From the NCBI GenBank assembly GCA_016204355.1, contig JACQKT010000014.1, positions 1-43,920 of the forward strand: a DNA stretch of 43,920 nt. Direction: 5' to 3'. How positions within the stretch are numbered: position 1 is the stretch's first letter; each line of letters begins with the position of its first letter. Source of the DNA: Candidatus Liptonbacteria bacterium (GTDB taxonomy: Bacteria > Patescibacteriota > Minisyncoccia > UBA6257 > 2-01-FULL-56-20). The position numbers were made by a program, and so were the translations under genes. Positions 31,484 to 40,100 of the stretch are shown piece after piece. The notes beneath the pieces were generated by a model. It had not been told where the DNA came from and made no database searches. It saw only the letters and a list, made by a program, of their open reading frames with translations.

Positions 31484-31506
31484 ATGAAAATAAAATAACC
31501 ACTAAT

Positions 31507-32202
31507 ATGCTAAAGGTTACAAATCTTTCGGTTTCTCTGGACGGTGAAGCCATATTCGAGAACATAAATTTTGAGATAAAAAAAGGAGAAAACCTGGCGA
31601 TAATAGGGCCGAACGGCTCCGGCAAAACCGTGCTATTGAAAACATTGCTCGGCTTTTTTCCGTATGAAGGGGAAATAAAATGGGCTGAAAACGCCAGAAT
31701 CGGCTACGTTCCCCAAAAAATAGAGGCCGACCGCCACTTGCCGATTGACTTGGAAAATCTCATAAACGCCAAAGCTGCCGTTTTGGGTCTTGAAAAGTCC
31801 GGCGTAAAGACGGTAATAGAATCCGCCAAAATAACGGAAAAAATTTTGAAAACGCCGATAGGTCATCTTTCCGGAGGGCAATTCCAGCGGGCGCTTATAG
31901 CCTTCGCTCTTCTCGGAAGACCGACCATCATGCTCTTAGATGAACCGACGGCAAGCATAGACCAGCTCGGCGAAGAACAAATTTACGAACTTATCAACGA
32001 ACTTCAGGAAAAATACGGCATAACGATAATCCTCGTTTCTCATGACCTTAGCGTAGTTTATAGATATGCAACGAAAGTGCTTTGTCTTAACAAAACAGGA
32101 ATCTGCTTCGGTCCCCCGGAATCGGCCTTAACCCCGGAAGTTTTCAAAAAATTGTACGGCGAGAAACACAAATACGTTCACCACCACGAAAGTCATGCTT
32201 AA
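31507..32202 (+). CDS. Zn/Mn-type ABC transporter ATP-binding protein
   Basis: A 231-residue ATPase of the metal-cation (ZnuC/TroB/MntB) ABC family. Walker A GPNGSGKTVLLKTLL (about 36-50), Q-loop near VPQKIEADRHLP, signature LSGGQFQRALIAFAL (about 126-140), Walker B IMLLDEPTASID and the switch His in VSHDLSVVY. The C-terminal HKYVHHHESHA is His-rich, as often in metal importers. The start is the ATG at 31507; the longer reading from 31438 would begin before the promoter. The 3' end overlaps the permease gene by 8 bp. Confidence 0.93.
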   Translation: MLKVTNLSVSLDGEAIFENINFEIKKGENLAIIGPNGSGKTVLLKTLLGFFPYEGEIKWAENARIGYVPQKIEADRHLPIDLENLINAKAAVLGLEKSGVKTVIESAKITEKILKTPIGHLSGGQFQRALIAFALLGRPTIMLLDEPTASIDQLGEEQIYELINELQEKYGITIILVSHDLSVVYRYATKVLCLNKTGICFGPPESALTPEVFKKLYGEKHKYVHHHESHA

Positions 32203-32962
32203 TGAAACCTATTCGATAGTTTTAGCAATTTTTGCGGCCAGCGCGGCCGGGCTCGTGGGCGCTTTCGCTCTTATGAAAAAAACAGTCCTTGCCGGCGATG
32301 TCATGTCCCATGTGGCCATCCCGGGTATAGGTTTGGCTTTTATATGGCAGACCAATCCGCTCATCGGCGGGGCGTTAACGCTTTTTCTGGGTGCGTTCGT
32401 AATCTCGCGCCTTGAACACAGAACAACGCTTTCCTCGGAAGCGGCGATAGGCGTAATCTTCGCAGCTTCTGTTGCTCTCGGCGCGCTGCTTATAAACTCC
32501 GAAGAAGAGCTGATAGACGCCCTTTTCGGCGGATTCGGAAAATTGTCGCGGGGCGAATTTATATTCGGAATCGTTTCAAGCATTCTTATAGTCGCCGCAC
32601 TATGGGTTTTGAGAAACAAGCTGATAATCAGTCTTTTCTCCAAAGACCTGGCGGCATCAATCGGGATTAATGTGAGGGTTTTGAATTTTTTGTTTCTCCT
32701 CCTTTTTTCTTTGGCAATACTTTTGGGTCTGCGGTTTTTGGGCGCGCTTCTTGCTGGAGCGCTTATAATAGTTCCCGCTTCCGCGGCAAGGCAGTTGTCT
32801 CACAGCTTGGGACTGTTTCTGGCCCTCTCGATGTTCCTCTCGATTCTCTCGATAGTTCTCGGGTTTGTAATTTCGTCCGCTTACGGACTCGACCTTGGAC
32901 CGACAATTGTTGTGGTGGCATCGGCCATTTTTGCCTTCAGCCTGCTGAAAAAGAAGAATTAG
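32195..32962 (+). CDS. Zn/Mn-type ABC transporter permease
   Basis: A 255-residue ABC-3 family membrane permease with about eight helices. The segment TVLAGDVMSHVAIPGIGLAF (about 28-47) is the family signature before the second helix, and ALLAGALIIVPASAARQLS (about 184-202) is the cytoplasmic loop that docks the ATPase. It overlaps the ATPase gene by 8 bp, so the pair is translationally coupled. No metal-binding lipoprotein gene follows; the next gene is a glycosyltransferase. The metal (zinc or manganese) cannot be told. Confidence 0.92.
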   Translation: MLNETYSIVLAIFAASAAGLVGAFALMKKTVLAGDVMSHVAIPGIGLAFIWQTNPLIGGALTLFLGAFVISRLEHRTTLSSEAAIGVIFAASVALGALLINSEEELIDALFGGFGKLSRGEFIFGIVSSILIVAALWVLRNKLIISLFSKDLAASIGINVRVLNFLFLLLFSLAILLGLRFLGALLAGALIIVPASAARQLSHSLGLFLALSMFLSILSIVLGFVISSAYGLDLGPTIVVVASAIFAFSLLKKKN

Positions 32963-32986
32963 CGCACAATTAAAGTCGACATTTGG

Positions 32987-32992
32987 TATAAT
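32987..32992 (+). promoter_or_regulatory. Extended -10 promoter of the GT-C gene
   Basis: TGGTATAAT (TATAAT at 32987-32992 with TG at 32984-32985) and a weak -35. The transcript would start near 32999, inside a 6-bp hairpin CCAAGA-AAAA-TCTTGG (32997-33012). Confidence 0.6.
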
Positions 32993-33030
32993 TTCACCAA
33001 GAAAAATCTTGGAAGCTGTTTGTTGCGCAA

Positions 33031-34989
33031 ATGCAAAATTTTTCGAGAAATAATTTTTTCACCGCCCCCGTTTTTGTTCTCGCTCTTATTTTGGCCGTTT
33101 CTTTGTCCCTTATGCTTTGGGCGTCTTCGGGCGATTCGGCAATAATGGACGAACTGGCGCATATCCCCGCGGGCTACGGATACGTCAACAATCTCGATTA
33201 TCGCTTGAATCCCGAACACCCTCCTTTGGTAAAGGCGTTGTCGGCTATTCCTCTCGTTTTTTCAGATTTGAATTTTCCGACAACCCAAAACTCCTGGAAG
33301 AATGAAGTTAACGGCCAATGGACGATGGGAACGTCCTTTCTATACGAATCCGGCAATGACGCGGATTACATATTGCGTTCTGCCAGAATTGCTCCGATAT
33401 TCCTGACTTTGATATTGATAATTCTGATTTATGTCTGGTCTGCCAAACTCCTCGGAAACTGGTGGGGGCTTTTGTCGGCTTTCATGTTCGGATTATCACC
33501 GACAATTCTTGCGCACGGCCATTATGTAACAACGGACATCGGTGCGGCTTTCGGAATTGCTCTTTCGACGTATTTTTTTATAAAATTTTTGTTTTCTCCG
33601 TCGCTTTGGCGTCTTTTTGCCGCGGGGCTAGCCTTCGGAGCGGCACAACTAATGAAATTCTCGGCAGCTCTTCTTATCCCCTACCTGGCCGTTGTCATGC
33701 TGTTCTTTTTCGTCTATATGGTTTGCAAAGACTGGGAAAAAACCGCCGCCGGGGCGAGACTGAAAAGATTTTCGTTGCGCGCTTTCCGGTATTTCAAATC
33801 ACTGATAATTATTTTTGTCGTAGGATATATAGTTATAGTTTATCCGGCGTATTTCATCTTCACGTTAAATTATCCCGCCGAAAAACAGGCGTCGGACACG
33901 GAATTCATACTGACGTCGTTCGCGGGCGGCCCCACTCCGGCGGGCGAAATTTGCAGTCCGGCGAGATGTCTTGCGGACCTGGACATTTGGATGTCAAGAA
34001 ATTGGATAACAAGGCCGTTCGCGGAATATCTTTTGGGCCTTTTGATGGTGATACAACGCTCAGATGGAGGAAATACGAATTATTTTATGGGCGAGGTTTC
34101 TTCAGCGGGTTCTCCGGCTTATTTCCCGACGGTTTATCTACTTAAAGAAACGATTCCGGCGTTGATAATAATTTTTACCGGATTCCTTCTCGCCGCAATT
34201 TCGGCATTAAAAAAGTTTTTTGGGGGGATCAGAAATGCCATCAAATATTTTTTTACGGACTATATCGGCTCGAACTTCGCCGAATTTTCGATGTTTGTTT
34301 TTGTTCTTTTTTACTGGTTATACAGCGTTAAAAGCCCGCTTAACATTGGCGTCCGCCATCTCATACCTACCTTCCCTTTCATTTACATACTGGCCGCGAG
34401 CGCCTGGAAAAGATGGCTCTATTCCGGCCTCGCCCTGGAACTGAAACCTTTATCCGAGAGAATTGTTTCCTCAGTTAAATCAATCGGCCCGCTTTTTCTA
34501 AAATTTTCTTTCCTTATGGTGCTTCTTTTCTGGGTGGCTCTTGAAACTGCCGGCAATGCTCCCTATTTTCTTTCGTATTTCAACGAAGCAGGAGGTGGCA
34601 CCGTCGGGGGGTACAGGTTCGTAACGGATTCGAATTACGATTGGGGACAAGACCTTCTTCGCCTGCAAAAATTCGTAGACAGGCATCCGGAAATCGACAA
34701 AATAGCCATCGATTATTTCGGAGGAGGAAATCCCAAATATTATTTGGGCAACAAGGAAGTCGACTGGAGTTCTTCGAAAGGAAACCCTGCAACTCAAAGC
34801 ATGCATTGGCTTGCAGTTTCGGTTAACACCCTACAGGGAGCCATACAGCCCTTGGCGCCCGGACAAACCAGAAATTCCGCAGATGAATACGGTTGGCTTA
34901 ACTCGATAAGGGCCCGCGAACCGGGGCTTGGAGGTTTACCTCTGCCGAATTTCAGGGCAGGAACTTCGATATTCGTATACAAACTTTAA
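33031..34989 (+). CDS. GT-C membrane glycosyltransferase (PMT/GT39-like)
   Basis: A 652-residue integral membrane protein with about ten or eleven helices. The first outer loop holds MDELAHIPAGYGYVNNLDYR (about 43-62) with the acidic pair typical of GT-C catalytic loops, then NPEHPPLVKALS (about 64-75) and HGHYVTTDIGAAF (about 163-175). A C-terminal soluble part (about 525-652) includes TDSNYDWGQDLLRLQKFVDR. Such enzymes transfer a sugar from a polyprenyl-phosphate donor to proteins or glycans outside the membrane. Acceptor and donor are unknown. The transcript ends at the strong terminator at 35021-35063. Confidence 0.87.
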   Translation: MQNFSRNNFFTAPVFVLALILAVSLSLMLWASSGDSAIMDELAHIPAGYGYVNNLDYRLNPEHPPLVKALSAIPLVFSDLNFPTTQNSWKNEVNGQWTMGTSFLYESGNDADYILRSARIAPIFLTLILIILIYVWSAKLLGNWWGLLSAFMFGLSPTILAHGHYVTTDIGAAFGIALSTYFFIKFLFSPSLWRLFAAGLAFGAAQLMKFSAALLIPYLAVVMLFFFVYMVCKDWEKTAAGARLKRFSLRAFRYFKSLIIIFVVGYIVIVYPAYFIFTLNYPAEKQASDTEFILTSFAGGPTPAGEICSPARCLADLDIWMSRNWITRPFAEYLLGLLMVIQRSDGGNTNYFMGEVSSAGSPAYFPTVYLLKETIPALIIIFTGFLLAAISALKKFFGGIRNAIKYFFTDYIGSNFAEFSMFVFVLFYWLYSVKSPLNIGVRHLIPTFPFIYILAASAWKRWLYSGLALELKPLSERIVSSVKSIGPLFLKFSFLMVLLFWVALETAGNAPYFLSYFNEAGGGTVGGYRFVTDSNYDWGQDLLRLQKFVDRHPEIDKIAIDYFGGGNPKYYLGNKEVDWSSSKGNPATQSMHWLAVSVNTLQGAIQPLAPGQTRNSADEYGWLNSIRAREPGLGGLPLPNFRAGTSIFVYKL

Positions 34990-35020
34990 TTTCAATTATT
35001 ATTTATATAGATTCAGAATT

Positions 35021-35063
35021 AAAGAGAAACCCCCTGTTTTTTGTTGCAGGGGGTTTCTCTTTT
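35021..35063 (+). terminator. Terminator of the GT-C gene
   Basis: A 16-bp perfect stem (35021-35036 with 35047-35062; core GAAACCCCCTG/CAGGGGGTTTC) with a 10-nt loop and a T-run at the 3' side. Confidence 0.9.
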
Positions 35064-35261
35064 CCCTTTCGGGGCGGTTCTGCCTGGGCAAGGTTGATCC
35101 CTTATTGGTTAAATTTTTTCCCCTCAACCGCAATCCGGAGATAACGGCGCTTTTGGAGTAAATTTGTTTTTTTATTAAATGGAATCCCTTGTCTTTAAAG
35201 TGAACCTGCCTAATTATGGTTACATTTATCTGAAAAAATCAACAGAAATCAGTGTATTTCG

Positions 35262-35304
35262 GGTTGATAACTCTATGAATACCTGTTGAGAAATATGTGG
35301 AAAG
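35262..35304. repeat. Phased DnaA-box-like 9-mers
   Basis: GGTTGATAA, TATGAATAC, TGTTGAGAA and TGTGGAAAG match TGTGGATAA at 7, 6, 7 and 7 of 9 positions and start 12, 10 and 12 bp apart, close to one helical turn. No perfect box is present. Confidence 0.3.
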
Positions 35305-35317
35305 AGAGGTTTCCCTT

Positions 35318-35860
35318 TCATGAATGCATATTTTTTTGTTCTCTGACTTTTCCGTAGTACCCCGATAGAACCCAATGCACAAGGAGAGCGCTTACAATGC
35401 CGATTGCGGCGCCTGCCACTATATCAAGAGGCCAGTGCACTCCGACAAAAATCCTCGCTAGACCGATTATCAAAGAAAGAATAAAGTACCATATTCCCCA
35501 TCGGCGATTCCATATGTAAATAATCAAAGATAAAGCGAAAAAAAGAGCTGCGTGACCGGAAGGCATGGAACTTCCGCTCTCGGAGATCAAAGCTTGGAAG
35601 CTCAGTGTTTCAAGCGGCCTTGGCGAGTAATAAAAAAAATTGATTATTTCTGTTATAAGACCCCTGCTCAAAATTACGGCGATCGCCGCTTCGCTGGAAA
35701 AGAAAAGTTTTAACCGCCATCCCGGCTGCAGAATAACAAGCCAAATAAATGCCGCGTACAAAAAATAAGGCAGGTATTTGGCGGCAAAAATGCCCACTAC
35801 ATCCAAAAAAAAGCCGCGCCCGCTGAGTCCGTGAATAAAATTGAAAATCAGAGAATCCAT
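35318..35860 (-). CDS. PAP2-family membrane phosphatase
   Basis: A 180-residue membrane phosphatase with five or six helices. The three catalytic motifs of the family are seen as YYSPRP (about 77-82; the usual K is replaced or shifted), SMPSGHAALFF (about 97-107) and RIFVGVHWPLDIVAG (about 136-150). Such enzymes remove phosphate from undecaprenyl pyrophosphate (BcrC type) or other lipid phosphates on the outer face and so recycle the carrier used for cell-wall and glycan assembly. The gene lies 24 bp after rpsR on the same strand. Confidence 0.93.
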   Translation of the reverse strand: MDSLIFNFIHGLSGRGFFLDVVGIFAAKYLPYFLYAAFIWLVILQPGWRLKLFFSSEAAIAVILSRGLITEIINFFYYSPRPLETLSFQALISESGSSMPSGHAALFFALSLIIYIWNRRWGIWYFILSLIIGLARIFVGVHWPLDIVAGAAIGIVSALLVHWVLSGYYGKVREQKNMHS

Positions 35861-35884
35861 CCTTCAGTCCCCGAAAGCCCTTAA

Positions 35885-36088
35885 TTATTTCCTGGAGAAA
35901 GCCAATAAACCCAAAAACCTTGCTCGTTTTATGGCTTCAGCCAGTTTTCTCTGGTGCTTGGCGCACACACCGGTGTGCCGGGGGTCTATTATTTTTGCCT
36001 GGCTGGAAATGAACTTCTTAAGAAGATCTGTTTCCTTATAATCGATCTCCTTCATATTCTGCGAACAAAAAAAACATTGTTGAGGCAT
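35885..36088 (-). CDS. rpsR: 30S ribosomal protein S18
   Basis: A 67-residue S18. [20 protein letters not shown] at the N-terminus contains the Cys pair of the zinc-type form, with a third Cys in [20 protein letters not shown] (about 39-58), the usual 16S rRNA-binding helix. It ends in [10 protein letters not shown]. It follows ssb by 43 bp in the conserved rpsF-ssb-rpsR order. Confidence 0.96.
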   Translation of the reverse strand: MPQQCFFCSQNMKEIDYKETDLLKKFISSQAKIIDPRHTGVCAKHQRKLAEAIKRARFLGLLAFSRK

Positions 36089-36131
36089 GATTTTTAATAT
36101 TGTTTGTTGATTGATAAAACTGATTTATTTG

Positions 36132-36596
36132 TCAGAAAGGCAGGTCTTCGGCTTTTATTTCTTCGTTGTCGTCTATATTTATCACCGGTATATCGTTTTC
36201 CTGTTTGCCGACCGTAGAACGCCCTTCCCGAGTTTCTTTTGGTGGGAAATTGCCGTCTGCGGGACGCGCCGGACGTGGACCGAGCTGCATGCGCTCGCAA
36301 ATGATTTCCGTTGTTTTTCTGGCTTGCCCCTGTTTGTCTTGCCATGAACGCGTTTGAATTCTTCCTTCTATCAAAACTACGCTTCCTTTCGTAAGAAATT
36401 GGCTCGCCACTTCCGCCTGCCTTCCCCAGACTACGACATTGTGGAATTCCGTTTCTTCCTTTCTGCTGCCGCTTTTATCGTTCCAAACACGGTTTGTCGC
36501 GACGCTGAAACTGGTAACCGACTGCCCTCCGGGGGTAGTGCGCAATTGAGGATCCGCCGTCAGCCTGCCCAAAATGAAAATTTTATTTAGATTCAT
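36132..36596 (-). CDS. ssb: Single-stranded DNA-binding protein
   Basis: A 154-residue SSB that coats single-stranded DNA during replication. An N-terminal OB fold starts MNLNKIFILGRLTADPQLR and includes SVTSFSVATNR and VEGRIQTRSWQDKQGQARK (about 73-91, aromatic contacts). A Pro/Arg-rich disordered linker (about 105-140) leads to an acidic tip ending EDLPF, the peptide that recruits partner proteins. It lies about 100 bp downstream of rpsF. Confidence 0.96.
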   Translation of the reverse strand: MNLNKIFILGRLTADPQLRTTPGGQSVTSFSVATNRVWNDKSGSRKEETEFHNVVVWGRQAEVASQFLTKGSVVLIEGRIQTRSWQDKQGQARKTTEIICERMQLGPRPARPADGNFPPKETREGRSTVGKQENDIPVINIDDNEEIKAEDLPF

Positions 36597-36698
36597 CCCG
36601 TTAGAGATAGGATAAGCTTAAAAAGCGCATCCCTGATGTTATAGTTAAACTTCTTTTAACGGCCTTGTGTGATTGCTCGACAAACATTGCGGGATTCA

Positions 36699-37112
36699 TT
36701 ATTGAAGAATTTCTTTAAGCTGCTTTTCAAGAGCTTCGTTGCTGAGATGCGAAGGCTGTTTTTTTTCAATGGTCGGAGCGACTGAGGGTTTTCTTCTAGC
36801 GGGGTACTGATGTTTTTCCTTCGATTTCATCAACGGCGGAGTGATGATAAGAAATCTCAAGACAATCGGCTGAACGCGCAATTGTTTCTCCAAACCTGCC
36901 ATTTCGGACGGTAAAATGTTGAAGTGGAAATAACCAAAAAAGGCTTCTTCCCTCTTTTCAATGGGATAAGCGAGAGGAATTCTTAAAAGCGGGCTTTCGA
37001 AAATAATTTCTCCGCCGGCACGTTTCAGCGATTCGCCCATCCGTTTAGCGCCCTCTTCGTCGGCCGACACGAAAGAAATTTCGTAGGGTTTTTTATCGTT
37101 AAATTCTTCCAT
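36699..37112 (-). CDS. rpsF: 30S ribosomal protein S6
   Basis: A 137-residue S6 of the ferredoxin-like fold. PYEISFVSADEEGAKRMGES is strand 1 and helix 1; IPLAYPIEKREEAFFGYFHF (about 46-65) is the strand pair that contacts S18; LRVQPIVLRFLIITPP follows. A longer Lys/Pro/Gln-rich C-terminal tail (about 100-137) is added. It lies 38 bp after the RNA polymerase gene and before ssb. Confidence 0.94.
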   Translation of the reverse strand: MEEFNDKKPYEISFVSADEEGAKRMGESLKRAGGEIIFESPLLRIPLAYPIEKREEAFFGYFHFNILPSEMAGLEKQLRVQPIVLRFLIITPPLMKSKEKHQYPARRKPSVAPTIEKKQPSHLSNEALEKQLKEILQ

Positions 37113-37150
37113 TTATAGCAATAAAAGAGTAGTTTATTTTCGTATTATCG

Positions 37151-40100
37151 TCAATTTCCGGCAGCTTCTTTATTCTGTTCCGTCTTTTGCGACGACAGCG
37201 GAGACACTCCTTCAGCATAAGTTCTTTCTTCTTTTTCTCTCTTTCCCCCGGTGGGTACAAGCCGGCCGATTATCACGTTTTCTTTCAATCCGCGGAGTGA
37301 ATCGACACGTCCTTCAAGAGAAGCCTGGACCAGTACGCGCGCCGTATCCTGGAAAGAAGCTGCGGAAAGGAAACTTTCCGTGGAAAGAGCGACTCTCGTA
37401 ATACCCAAAAGAAGCTGCTGCGCTCTGGCCGGCTGTTTGCCTTTTCGTTTCAACTCCCTGTTAATTTCAAGGAACTTTGATTTGTCTATGACTTCTCCGA
37501 CAACCAATTCCTGCGCATCGCCGGTTTCTTTAATTCTGAGCCTTGAAAACATTTGTCTTACCATGACCTCTATATGCTTGTTGTTTATCGAAGCTCCTTC
37601 CGCTGAATATATTTTTTGGACTTCGTTGATTATATAGCGAACCACTTCTTTGCTACCTTTGTACTCAAGGAGTTCCTGAAGATCGATATGCCCTTCGGAA
37701 AGCTGTTGTCCGGCGACGACATCATCACCGACCTCAACGAAAAGAAGCGCGGCTCTCGGTACGGAATACTCCATCGTTTTTTTGTTCGCTTTCTTTTTCT
37801 TTGTTTCCCTCTTTTCTTTGACCCCGATGGTTATTATTTTAAGGGCTCCTTTTTGTTCTATTTTTTCGACTTTCCCGTCCGCAGACGACAGAATCGCCTT
37901 ACCTTTCGGAGGGCGCGCCTCAAAAAGTTCTTCTACGCGTGGCAAGCCATGTGTGATATCTAAACCCGCCACGCCTCCGACGTGGAAAGTTCTCAATGTG
38001 AGCTGCGTTCCAGGTTCTCCTATCGACTGCGCCGCGATTATTCCCACTGCTTCGCCCGTCTTTATGGGTTCGTTCTTGCTCAAATCGAGCCCGTAACAGC
38101 GGCGGCAAAAACCGTAAAGCGTTTTACATGAAATCGGCGAGCGGATTTTCACGGATTCAATTTTAGATTCCTGAATAAGTGCCGCGTCGCTTTTTTCTAT
38201 TATATTGCCTGCGCGCACAATTATTTTTTTTCCGGATTTAATATCCTCGGCTGCGGTCCTTGAGAAAAGAAGTGTTTCAACGGACTGGCCGATGTCTTTA
38301 GCGTCTTTCAAAAAGACTTCTATGCCTTCAGTGGTGCGGCAATCGTCATCTTTTATGGTAAGTTCCTGTGAAACATCTACAAGCCTTCTTGTTAGGTATC
38401 CTGCCTGAGCAGTTTTCAGAGCCGTGTCGGTCATTCCTTTCCTGGCGCCTCTCGTGGAAATGAAATATTCAAGGACGCTGAATCCTTCCTTAAAGGATGA
38501 CTTTATCGGCAGCTCCAAAGTTTCGCCCTGCGGGTTTTGAACCAATCCTTTCATTCCCATCATCTGAATAGGCTGGGCCCACGACCCTCTGGAGCCGGAA
38601 TCTATGATTTGATGTATCGGATTTCCTTTCTCGAAAGTCGATGTAACATATTTGGTTACTTCTGTTTTGGCGTTTTCCCAAACGCTTATAACCCTTGCCT
38701 TTCTTTCGGCATCAGTCAGAAGGCCTTGTATGTATTGCTCGCGAATGACGGCTATCTGGTCCTCGGCATTTTTGATAATGCCCTTCTTTTCTTTCGGAAT
38801 CACCAAGTCGGCCATAGCCCATGTTATTCCGGAGCGGGTAGCCATTTTGAAACCGAGATCTTTAACTCTTACGAGAATTTCCGTCGCTTTTTCCAAGCCG
38901 AGATGAACAACGAGCGATTCGATAAATTTGGAAAGTTTACGCTTATTGAATGTATCTTTCGCTTTGAAATTTTCCGGTACTTCTCCCAGAATGCCGTTGA
39001 AAATAGCCCTCCCTAAAGTGGTTTTTTCGCTGCCCATTCTGATCGGAGCATGGAGAGAAACAAACCCGTTTTCATAAGCAATAAGGCCTTCTTCGAGACT
39101 TTCAAAAGCCTTGTCCTTGCCCTTGCCATTTTCGTCGATTCTCGTTAGGTAGTATATTCCCAAAACAACGTCGTTGGTCGGCAATGCCACAAGGTCGCCC
39201 GTGGCGGGTTTCAGAATATTGTGATTGGCGGACATAATCTCGGCGGCTTCCTTTTGAGCCTGATCCGAAAGCGGCAAATGGACGGCCATCTGGTCTCCGT
39301 CGAAATCCGCGTTGAAAGCCACGCAAACAAGCGGCGGTATTTGTATGGCAAGCCCTTCTATAAGAAGCGGTTTGAACGCCTGTATTCCGAGACGGTGCAA
39401 TGTCGGCGCGCGATTCAAAAGAACCCTGCGGTCTTTGATTATTTCTTCGAGTATTGCGTAGATTTCGTCTCCGGCCTGCTCGATAAGCCGATTTGCGTTC
39501 CTTATAGTGTGAGCCATTCCCCTCTTAATTATTTCATGGATGACAAACGGCCGGAAGAGCTCGAGAGCCATTTTTTTCGGCAGACCGCATTCGTCCAAAT
39601 CGAGATTCGGCCCGACGACGATTACGGAACGTCCGGAGTAATCGACACGTTTTCCGAGAAGATTTTGCCTGAACCTTCCCTGTTTCCCCTTCAACATGTC
39701 GGCGAGAGAACGCAGCGGTCTTCTTTGTGCGGACATTTGCTGCGTGCCGAATCTCGTCGAATTGTCTATCAGTGCGTCAACCGACTCCTGAAGCATTCTT
39801 TTTTCATTTTTGATTATCACCTCCGGAGCTTTTATTTCCATGAGCCGCTTCAACCTGTTGTTTCTGTTTATAACGCGGCGATAAAGATCATTAAGGTCCG
39901 AAGTCGCATATCTTCCTCCATCCAGCGCCACCATAGGGCGGAGATCCGGAGGCAGAACAGGCAAGGCCGTGAGAATCAGCCACTCTGGGCGGATTCCGTT
40001 TTTGAACATGGAACGGAAAAGTTTCAACCTTCTCAGGGCTTTGTTCTCCGCCGGTCCGGATTGTTTTGGAGAACCGGTTTCTTTTTCCATTTTTTGGATC

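Larger units (their letters stand above)
34990..35317. other. Intergenic region with terminator and DnaA-box-like repeats
   Basis: About 330 bp between convergent genes. It contains the GT-C terminator (35021-35063), an A/T-rich stretch and a run of four TGTGGATAA-like 9-mers at 35262-35304. No gene or RNA was recognised. Confidence 0.6.

Noticed and set aside
35060-35260. SRP RNA, tmRNA or other structured RNA
   Set aside because: The conserved SRP (GGAAGCAGC-like) and tmRNA ends were not found; only weak local pairing is present.
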